From Aphanizomenon flos-aquae FACHB-1287 (lineage in GTDB: Bacteria > Cyanobacteriota > Cyanobacteriia > Cyanobacteriales > Nostocaceae): a DNA stretch of 64,000 nucleotides. The stretch spans positions 62,001-126,000 of the forward strand of contig NZ_JACJTO010000008.1 in assembly GCF_014698755.1 (NCBI RefSeq). Reading direction: 5' to 3'. The notes under the pieces are model-generated. The model was not told the origin of the DNA, ran no database searches, and saw nothing but the letters and a program-made list of their open reading frames with translations. Each line of letters begins with the position of its first letter. Position 1 is the first letter of the stretch. Positions 57,230 to 64,000 of the stretch are shown here, in pieces. The position numbers and the translations under genes are program-made.

Positions 57230-58657
57230 TTAAAAATCGGCAAAATCACGACCATAAACTTTTTGGTTATAATCTTGCCATTGTTGAGGTGATGAATGGG
57301 GAAATCCGGTCAATGTCGCTGATTGAATATACTCCATAAATGGACGACGCAAACGTTCATAGTTTGTAAAAGCTTCAGCTATAACTTGCAGATGATCCCA
57401 ATCATTATTTTTAGCAATTTTAGCAATGAGTTTGACAATTGTTAATGCGTCTTCTAAACCTTGATTTCCTCCTTGAGCCATAAAAGGAGGCATACCATGA
57501 GCAGCATCACCAATTAAGACAACTCGCTGTTGATTCCAGGTTGGTTGAATGGTAGTGTCATTAAATTTATGGATAACAGGATGAATGTAGTAAGGACGCT
57601 GCTTCATATTAGCAGGAGGAGAGAGATTTACTAATTGTTGGAGGGCATCAGGAAAGTTGGCTTTTTCTATTTCTTGTCGAGCTAAATTTATTAAATCAGT
57701 TCCGGCTTTTCCTTCTACAGATTCTAGAGGTATAGGTAAATGCAGAATATATCTAAATTGACCATTTCTAGATGATAAAATCATCCTGAGATGATTATAA
57801 TAATTAGAATTTCTAGATATTTGATCATCATTAATGGTGACAAGTAATGAATTTTTTAAAAATCTGGATTCTATTTCTGTTTGTATTGCTTCTGGAATAT
57901 CAATTATATCAGAACAAGATATAGCTGTAAATCCAGAATATTCAGGTTTAGCAAAAGGTATATTAGGAGTATTTTGGTAAATTATTTGCCGAACAGTTGA
58001 GTTAATTCCGTCTGCACCAATAATTAATTTAGCATGGAAAGATGTTGTTGTTAATGTGGGAGGAATAGTATCTAGATTTTGTTGTGAATTTTCATCAGTG
58101 GTTTGATTTTCTGTCCAATGAGCGTAGGGATTGGCTGCAATACTGAGATTAGAAACACAATCTATCCGTATACAGTTGAGTTCTGGCTCATCTATGACAT
58201 TAATACAACGGTGATTAGCTTTTACCCGTTCTGGAGGTAAAAAGTTTCTGAGGATAGTTTGTAATTCATACCAAGCTATTGATACTCGTCCTTCACCATA
58301 TTCTTGAAACCAGTTATCAAAACTGAGAGGAATTGACAAAATTAGTTGTCCTTGAAAATTTTTGATAGACCATACAGAAGGATTTCCAGGGGAATTTTGC
58401 TGATTAGATAACGTAGTTTGTGCTACAGATGTATAAGCATTAACACTTAAGCATTTGAGGGCTTTTAATCCATTAGGAAGAAGGTCTATGATTTGCCCAA
58501 CTTGACGAAAGCTACGAGCTTGATCAATAACTAATATATTTTCGATACCGCGCTGGTATAGACCAATGGCAGTTGCTAAACCAATAAGGCCAGCACCAAC
58601 TATAACTACATCATAGACTTTTTGAGGTTTAAATGTGTTTTGATAATCTAATACCAT
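57230..58657 (-). CDS. FAD-dependent aromatic-hydroxylase-type monooxygenase
   Basis: A 475-residue flavoprotein. The FAD-binding motif is VVIVGAGLIGLATAIGLYQR near residue 17. The second motif RVVLIGDAAHGMPPFMAQGG near residue 370 is typical of class A single-component monooxygenases. The central LIIGADGINSTVRQ carries the DG motif. A Thr/Gln-rich insertion (about 165-200) interrupts the substrate domain. The substrate is unknown. It is the first gene of a leftward pair with the ureohydrolase. Confidence 0.85.
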   Translation of the reverse strand: MVLDYQNTFKPQKVYDVVIVGAGLIGLATAIGLYQRGIENILVIDQARSFRQVGQIIDLLPNGLKALKCLSVNAYTSVAQTTLSNQQNSPGNPSVWSIKNFQGQLILSIPLSFDNWFQEYGEGRVSIAWYELQTILRNFLPPERVKANHRCINVIDEPELNCIRIDCVSNLSIAANPYAHWTENQTTDENSQQNLDTIPPTLTTTSFHAKLIIGADGINSTVRQIIYQNTPNIPFAKPEYSGFTAISCSDIIDIPEAIQTEIESRFLKNSLLVTINDDQISRNSNYYNHLRMILSSRNGQFRYILHLPIPLESVEGKAGTDLINLARQEIEKANFPDALQQLVNLSPPANMKQRPYYIHPVIHKFNDTTIQPTWNQQRVVLIGDAAHGMPPFMAQGGNQGLEDALTIVKLIAKIAKNNDWDHLQVIAEAFTNYERLRRPFMEYIQSATLTGFPHSSPQQWQDYNQKVYGRDFADF

Positions 58658-58728
58658 GAGATTGGGAATTGTAAAGAACTTCTAGTACAGGTTAACATAA
58701 ATCAATCTACTCCATTGATGCCAATGAG

Positions 58729-58897
58729 TTGACCAATTTACCGACTATTCAGTGGTGGACAGGAGGAGGAACTACCCGGACTAGTTTAGGTAATCTGTAT
58801 GAGGGTAGCAATGATATCCAAATGAAGAAACTTGTAGATAAATGGTTCTTACAGCAGTTTGAGATCAAACGCGGTACAAAGATGGTAAACTTTAAAG
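58729..58897 (+). pseudogene. Short gene remnant of unknown origin
   Basis: An open stretch reading TNLPTIQWWTGGGTTRTSLG then NLYEGSNDIQMKKLVDKWF looks protein-like in composition, but it runs into the transposase upstream region and has no clear ribosome site. It may be the edge of a gene disrupted by the IS630 insertion. I do not recognise it. Confidence 0.25.
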
Positions 58898-58927
58898 GTG
58901 GAAAAAAAGAAAATAATTCAGATATAT

Positions 58928-59500
58928 ATGGCAGCAGCATATTCAACTTATATAAGACAAAAAATATTAAGTGCTTGGCAAAATAAAGAAGACACGCAAA
59001 GAGAGTTAGCAGCGAGATTTAAAGTGAGCCTATCATTTATCAGTGAATTTTTCCGCCAATATAGAGAAACGGGGAAAATAGAACCCAAACCTAAAGGTGG
59101 AGACCGCCGTTCTTTAATTAAAGGTAAAGAGGAAGAATTGTTGAAAAAAATAGTGATAGAGCAGAATGATATATATTTACGGGAAATTCAAGCAGCAATA
59201 GAAGAGCAAACAGAAATAGAGGTAAGTATATCCAGTTTATCCCGAACTCTAAAACGCTTAGATTTAAGACGTAAAAAAACTTTAGTAGCCAGTGATCAAA
59301 AAACACAAAGAGTACAAAAAATGCGTTATGAATTTCGACGTTGGCTAGATACAATAGATGTCAAAAACCTTGTATTCATTAATGAAACAGGTTTAAACCT
59401 GGCTATGACACGAAACTACGGTAAAGGAATTATCGAAGCTGGAAAAGGCATTTTTACCATAATTTTCTTAATGAGTAATGAAGGACTAAACGAATTATAA
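58928..59500 (+). pseudogene. Truncated IS630-family transposase
   Basis: From the ATG at 58928 the protein reads MAAAYSTYIRQKILSAWQNK, then an HTH with DTQRELAARFKVSLSFISEF and KPKGGDRRSLIKGKEEELLK. These are N-terminal features of IS630 transposases. The catalytic region starts NLVFINETGLNLAMTRNYGK, where the first catalytic Asp (IDETG) has become Asn. The frame ends at about 190 residues instead of over 300. It should be inactive. Confidence 0.85.
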
Positions 59501-59557
59501 CAAATTATTCAAATTTCTCATAATTTCTGGACATTTTACTTTCTATAAATTGATAAT

Positions 59558-61567
59558 ATGACAACTTTCCTGACAGATTCTCTAGATATAAATAGATTTC
59601 ATTTTTCTTCAAAATTGAACTTAAAACAAAGAAGTGAATTAGGTCAGTTTCTAACTCCTGCACCGGTTGCGAGATTTATGACAGGACAATTTAACAATTT
59701 ATCTGGTAATATTAATTTATTAGATCCGGGGGCAGGTATTGGGTCATTAGTCAGTGCTTTTGTAGAACAATTATTGATAAATTCTGCCCAAATTGAGAGT
59801 TGTTTAATTACAACTTATGAAGTAGAAGAAACATTTTTATCTTGTTTAGAGGAATGTCTTATAGAATGTTGTAATGCTTTAAAAAACAAGGGAATAAAAG
59901 CAGAGTATTCTTTGCGAAATGAAAGCTTTATCGAGAGTATTGGTGAAACAAGTTTACCGCTTTTCACTAAAAATTCTCACAATTTTACCCATGCAATTAT
60001 AAATCCACCTTACAAGAAAATAAACAATCAATCAATTGAGAAAAAAATATTATCAAAGCTTGGTATTGAAACTGTAAATTTATATAGTGCATTTGTTTGG
60101 CTGTCCATGTTACAACTTGCTCAAAATGGTGAAATAGTTGCAATTACTCCCAGAAGTTTTTGCAATGGTAGTTATTTCCGGCCTTTTCGCAAAGCTTTTC
60201 TAGAAAAAATGGCATTTGAAAATATTCATATATTTGAAAGTCGCTCCTTAGCTTTTGCAGAAGATAATGTTTTACAAGAAAATATTATTTTTCATGCTGT
60301 TAAAACAGAAAATAAACCTAAATTTATAGAAATAAGTATTAATTCTGAAAAAGAATTAGATAATAGTTCAGAAAAAAGACTTGTTCCCTATAATCAGATT
60401 ATTGAAACAAATGATCCTGAGATGTTTATTCATATCATTACCAACTCTTTGGAAGATGCTTTAAGAGTACAAATGGGTAAATTTTCAGCCACTTTAGAAG
60501 AAATTGGTTTAGATGTTTCAACAGGACCAGTTGTAGATTTTCGTCTTAAATCAGCTTTGAGAAATTGCTTAGACGAGGAAAGTGTTCCACTAATTTATCC
60601 AGAATCTATAAAGCCAGGAAAAGTTTTGTTTCCCCCAAAAAAGCCTCGTAAATCAATTGCTATTGAAAATAATCAACAAACACAAAAATGGTTAATTCAA
60701 CCGGGTTGGTATGTTTTAATCAAGCGTTTTTCTGCTAAGGAAGAAAAACGCCGTATTGTTGCTGCTGTATGTTCTCCTCTAGACTCCCCCGCGTTGGGTA
60801 TAGAGAATCATCTTAACTACTATCATGCTAAAGGAAGGGGAGTAAATCCTGACTTAGCAAGAGGTTTAGCAGCATTTCTCAATTCAACTTTATTTGATAA
60901 CTATTTTCGGCTGTTTAGTGGTAATACACAAGTCAATGTAACAGATTTGCGTAAAATTAGATATCCTTCTAAAGAAGATTTGATGAAACTGGGAAGCCAA
61001 ATCGATGAATTTGTATTTGACCAGGAAAAACTTGATACACTTGTTCACAAAAATCTGTCAATTATGAGTGAAGCAATAAACGCAATTCAAGCTAGTAAAC
61101 GTATTCAAGAAGCACTAACTATTCTTAAACAAATTTCTGCACCAAAAGAACAGCAGAATGAAAGATCCGCGCTATGCTTACTTGCATTAGCAGATATTCG
61201 ACCGGAAACTTCTTGGAATCAAGCAACAACTCCGAAACGCAGAATTACTGAAATGATGGATTGGTTTCGTGATTTTTATGGAAAACAATATGCACCAAAT
61301 ACACGAGAAACTGTGAGAAGACAAACAATGCACCAGTTTGTACAAATGGGTTTAGTTGTGGAAAATCCAGATCAACTAAACCGACCAATTAATAGCCCTA
61401 AATGGTGTTATCAACTTCAACAACAAGCACTTTTGCTGATACAATCATACAACTCTGAGCAGTGGGAAGAATCTCGTTGTAACTATGCTATTTCTGTCAA
61501 GAATTTATGGCAAGATAGAACTCGAAATATCCCCACAATTACCGACAAAAAAGAAAATCTTTCTTGA
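59558..61567 (+). CDS. BsuBI/PstI-type adenine methyltransferase fused to the N-terminal domain of its nuclease
   Basis: The first 510 residues form an N6-adenine DNA methyltransferase: LGQFLTPAPVARFM, AdoMet motif LLDPGAGIGSL at about 54, catalytic HAIINPPYKK at about 150, and ITPRSFCNGSYFRPFR. Residues about 520-655 match the winged-helix N-terminal domain of BsuBI/PstI nucleases: LALADIRPETSWNQATTPKR, EMMDWFRDFYGKQYAPNTRE and RRQTMHQFVQMGL. The nuclease catalytic domain is missing: the frame ends ENLS at a TGA, and YFGGTNSIND follows in the same frame, like the start of the lost part. The methyltransferase may still act alone. It lies directly after an IS630 remnant. Confidence 0.85.
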   Translation: MTTFLTDSLDINRFHFSSKLNLKQRSELGQFLTPAPVARFMTGQFNNLSGNINLLDPGAGIGSLVSAFVEQLLINSAQIESCLITTYEVEETFLSCLEECLIECCNALKNKGIKAEYSLRNESFIESIGETSLPLFTKNSHNFTHAIINPPYKKINNQSIEKKILSKLGIETVNLYSAFVWLSMLQLAQNGEIVAITPRSFCNGSYFRPFRKAFLEKMAFENIHIFESRSLAFAEDNVLQENIIFHAVKTENKPKFIEISINSEKELDNSSEKRLVPYNQIIETNDPEMFIHIITNSLEDALRVQMGKFSATLEEIGLDVSTGPVVDFRLKSALRNCLDEESVPLIYPESIKPGKVLFPPKKPRKSIAIENNQQTQKWLIQPGWYVLIKRFSAKEEKRRIVAAVCSPLDSPALGIENHLNYYHAKGRGVNPDLARGLAAFLNSTLFDNYFRLFSGNTQVNVTDLRKIRYPSKEDLMKLGSQIDEFVFDQEKLDTLVHKNLSIMSEAINAIQASKRIQEALTILKQISAPKEQQNERSALCLLALADIRPETSWNQATTPKRRITEMMDWFRDFYGKQYAPNTRETVRRQTMHQFVQMGLVVENPDQLNRPINSPKWCYQLQQQALLLIQSYNSEQWEESRCNYAISVKNLWQDRTRNIPTITDKKENLS

Positions 61568-61906
61568 TATTTTGGCGGTACTAATTCTATCAATGATTGA
61601 AAGTAAGTATCCTTATTCTATGCCTTTTGTAAAGAATGAAATATTCTTGAGCATACCGACTGCATAATTTGCTATGACTAATCTAAAATTACATTGATTA
61701 TCGTTTAATCAAACCTTGACTAAAGTCGGTTAAAAATTGCTATTTACAACTGAGATTTCCATGGCTAATTCAGATAATCAATGAGTTCTATCGAAAATCG
61801 CCAATGGATTAGAAAATTAATTAATTGGGAATTTTATTTTAAATTAATCTTGACATAAATAGCAATTTCTATGCTATAATGTCAATTAACATGACAATAA
61901 ATTTTT
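61568..61906. other. Spacer with nuclease remnant and promoter of the ABC gene
   Basis: Bases 61568-61606 continue the methyltransferase frame after its stop as YFGGTNSIND, a probable remnant of the nuclease catalytic domain. The rest is AT-rich. A promoter-like TTGACA then TATAAT pair at 61850-61880 (TTGACATAAATAGC and GCTATAATG) lies about 30 bases before the ABC gene start. No other gene is seen. Confidence 0.5.
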
Positions 61907-62671
61907 ATGGATAAAACTATTACAATAACTGATGCCAATATTCACCAATCAGCACCAGAACAAGCAATTATTCGGTTAGAAGATATTTTTAAAGTTTATG
62001 GGATGGGGGAAATAGAAGTTAAAGCGCTGAATAATGTTAATTTGGTGATCAAACAGGGTGAATATTGTTCAATAATGGGACCTTCTGGTTCTGGTAAATC
62101 CACGGCCATGAATATTATCGGTTGTTTAGATCGTCCCAGTGCTGGAAATTATTATTTAGATAATTTGAATGTCGCACAAATGAATGATACAGAATTAGCA
62201 CATATTCGTAATAAAAAACTCGGTTTTGTCTTCCAACAATTCCATTTATTAAATCAATTAACGGCCTTAGAAAATGTCATGTTACCAATGGTGTATGCTA
62301 GTGTTAAACCTGGGGAAAGAAAAGAACGAGCCACAGAAGCATTAATAAAAGTAAGATTGGAAAACCGGTTACATAATAAACCCACCCAATTATCAGGGGG
62401 ACAACAACAAAGAGTAGCTATCGCTCGCGCCATTGTCAACCGTCCCGTTGTTCTCCTCGCAGATGAACCCACTGGCGCACTTGATTCTCATACGACCCAA
62501 GAAGTATTAGACTTATTTAGTGAGCTTAATAGTAGTGGAATTACTGTTGTTATCGTTACCCATGAATCAGAAGTTGCTCGTCAAACTAAGCGCGTTGTTT
62601 GGTTTCGTGATGGTGAAGTTGTTCATACTCATCTTACCCCCAATGAATTACATCAAGTTGTTATATCTTAA
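61907..62671 (+). CDS. MacB/LolD-type ABC transporter ATPase
   Basis: A 254-residue cytoplasmic ATPase. It has Walker [11 protein letters not shown], the Q-loop [20 protein letters not shown], signature [19 protein letters not shown], Walker [14 protein letters not shown] and the His switch VIVTHE. The [16 protein letters not shown] and ADEPTGALD forms place it with MacB/LolD-like ATPases, which work with FtsX-like permeases; DevA of heterocysts is of this class. No permease or adaptor gene is adjacent within the window. A clear TTGACA/TATAAT-like promoter precedes it. Confidence 0.9.
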   Translation: MDKTITITDANIHQSAPEQAIIRLEDIFKVYGMGEIEVKALNNVNLVIKQGEYCSIMGPSGSGKSTAMNIIGCLDRPSAGNYYLDNLNVAQMNDTELAHIRNKKLGFVFQQFHLLNQLTALENVMLPMVYASVKPGERKERATEALIKVRLENRLHNKPTQLSGGQQQRVAIARAIVNRPVVLLADEPTGALDSHTTQEVLDLFSELNSSGITVVIVTHESEVARQTKRVVWFRDGEVVHTHLTPNELHQVVIS

Positions 62672-62888
62672 GTTTAATAGTTGAGTAAATCCTCTAGCTA
62701 AATCATCATTTTTAGCCTCAATTATCAATAAACTTTGATGACAACGTAATAAATAATCTTCCTGTTAACCAATTATTCACATTTATTGAATACTCAATTT
62801 TTAATTGAAGAGAGTATGATGCAAAAATCTAACGCAATATATTGTGCTAGTGTAATTTTTAATTACTCCCTCTTTTCCATTTCCTCAA

Positions 62889-64000
62889 ATGAATACTAGA
62901 CACGAATCCTCCCCCAACTGGGAAGAAGAACTAGACAGCGCCATTTTTACCTTTGATGATATTCAAGCGGAACTGAACTATAAACAAGCTAAAACCGCAC
63001 TCAAAAATTTAGTGAATAATCTCGATCTTTCTCCTGGGGAAAAATTAGGTTTAGAAGTGGAAATTCATGATTTAGAAACCATGCTAGATAAACTAGAAAG
63101 TATGGTAGTCCAAATTGCAGCTTTTGGGATGGTAGGACGTGGTAAATCTTCCCTTCTCAATGCTTTAGTCGGTCGAGAAGTCTTTGTTACTGGACCATTA
63201 CACGGTGTTACCCGTGATGCTCAAACCGTGAATTGGAGTATTAGTCAAGAAGCGTTAGGAACTTTAAAAGCCACATTATCTAGCAATGGTCAATCTCAAA
63301 TCGAATTAATTGATACTCCTGGATTAGATGAGGTAGACGGTGAAACTCGCGCAGCATTAGCAGCACAAATTGCTCAACAAGCTGATTTAATTCTCTTTGT
63401 GATTTCGGGAGATATGACTAAAATTGAACAACTGGCTTTATCGCAATTAAGACAAGTAGGTAAACCGATAATTTTAGTATTTAATAAAGTTGATCAATTT
63501 CCTGAAACTGACCGAATTACAATTTATGAAAAAATTCGAGATGATAGAGTCAGAGAATTACTTTCACCTGCAGAAATTGTCATGGCTTCTGCTGCTCCAT
63601 TGGTGAGAATTGCAATACAAAATCCTGATGGTACTAGGGGTGTAAAATTACAAAAAGGTAAATCGCAAGTTGAAGAACTGAAATTGAAAATTTTAGAAAT
63701 TCTCCACCATGAAGGTAAGGCTTTAGTGGCTTTAAATACCATGCTTTATGCCGATAATGTTAATGAGCAATTGGTACAACGGAAACTAATAATTAGAGAA
63801 GAAAATGCTAATCAGTTAATCTGGAAAGCAGTAATTACTAAAGCATTAGCGATCGCATTCAATCCTGTTACAGTAGTGGATATATTAAGTGCTGTAATTA
63901 TAGATATTTCCTTAATTTTAGGTTTATCTAAACTTTATGGTATCCCTATGACAGAAACTGGTGCTATAAAATTACTCCAAAAAATCGCCCTGAGTATGGG
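62889..64000 (+). CDS. DUF697-type GTPase, C-terminus cut by window edge
   Basis: The frame from the ATG at 62889 is open to the window end (370 residues seen). After an acidic N-terminal helical part, the G domain shows the P-loop FGMVGRGKSSLLNALVG, IDTPGLDEVDGE (G3) and ILVFNKVDQFPE (G4). A hydrophobic region then begins AIAFNPVTVVDILSAVIID, as in DUF697 proteins. It is the same broad type as the protein encoded at 48958-50499 but has no N-terminal membrane helices. Function is unknown. Confidence 0.85.
   Translation, partial: MNTRHESSPNWEEELDSAIFTFDDIQAELNYKQAKTALKNLVNNLDLSPGEKLGLEVEIHDLETMLDKLESMVVQIAAFGMVGRGKSSLLNALVGREVFVTGPLHGVTRDAQTVNWSISQEALGTLKATLSSNGQSQIELIDTPGLDEVDGETRAALAAQIAQQADLILFVISGDMTKIEQLALSQLRQVGKPIILVFNKVDQFPETDRITIYEKIRDDRVRELLSPAEIVMASAAPLVRIAIQNPDGTRGVKLQKGKSQVEELKLKILEILHHEGKALVALNTMLYADNVNEQLVQRKLIIREENANQLIWKAVITKALAIAFNPVTVVDILSAVIIDISLILGLSKLYGIPMTETGAIKLLQKIALSM

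Noticed and set aside
61485-61667. 60-residue frame overlapping the methyltransferase end
   Set aside because: It is out of frame with the methyltransferase and has no family features; the in-frame continuation after the stop resembles the nuclease better.

Overview
The window comes from a filamentous (Nostocales-type) cyanobacterium. It is AT-rich, carries many copies of the cyanobacterial HIP1 octamer GCGATCGC, and encodes lineage markers: phycobilin-pathway biliverdin reductase (bvdR), chlorophyll methyltransferase (chlM), the sulfolipid pair sqdB-sqdX, a COP23-type secreted protein and an AvaK-like akinete/stress protein. Both edges cut genes: ctaB on the left and a DUF697-type GTPase on the right. 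No tRNA, rRNA or CRISPR array was seen.

Layout. 0-5.7 kb: an aa3-type cytochrome oxidase locus, with the heme A genes ctaB-ctaA leftward and ctaC-ctaD-ctaE rightward, ended by a strong terminator. 5.7-9.6 kb: a type IIG-like restriction-modification enzyme carrying an in-frame array of an intergenic DNA repeat. 9.6-15.2 kb: a leftward type I secretion operon (parvulin, cNMP-domain ABC exporter with an inactive C39-like domain, HlyD-type adaptor). 15.7-25 kb: mostly housekeeping genes (COP23 protein, GatD-like amidotransferase, map, bvdR, surE, a HupE-like membrane protein, an ABC half-transporter). 25.4-28.5 kb: a rightward run of stress proteins (AvaK-like PRC barrel, CsbD, YflT-like, BON lipoprotein, exported CsbD). 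28.6-30.4 kb: an IS701-type remnant and galE.

30.6-44.4 kb is the most accessory-looking stretch, with no HIP1 site seen between about 30.3 and 49.0 kb. It holds a STAND/NB-ARC ATPase with TPR repeats, a decayed sigma-factor gene, two exported pilin-like proteins, a 1442-residue repeat protein (two beta-propeller-type arrays, cadherin-like domains, RTX C-terminus), two near-identical coiled-coil membrane proteins, a PapD-like periplasmic chaperone and a frameshifted usher-like outer-membrane protein. I read this as a chaperone-usher-like surface-fibre locus combined with a type I secreted RTX protein. The exporter at 9.6-15.2 kb is of the right type to secrete the RTX protein, but that link is inference.

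44.4-52.8 kb: a SafE/DsbD-like and ferric-reductase-like membrane fusion with an overlapping partner, a Ser/Thr kinase, a DUF697 GTPase, a DUF937-like protein, chlM and a small conserved cyanobacterial protein. 53-55.4 kb: sqdB-sqdX for sulfoquinovosyl diacylglycerol. 56-64 kb: a ureohydrolase plus FAD-monooxygenase pair, an IS630 remnant, a BsuBI/PstI-type methyltransferase that keeps only the N-terminal domain of its nuclease, a MacB-type ABC ATPase and the cut GTPase. Small dispersed repeats (MITE-like elements, hairpin repeats, an IS200/IS605-type end pair) are scattered throughout and in several places have landed inside genes or operons.
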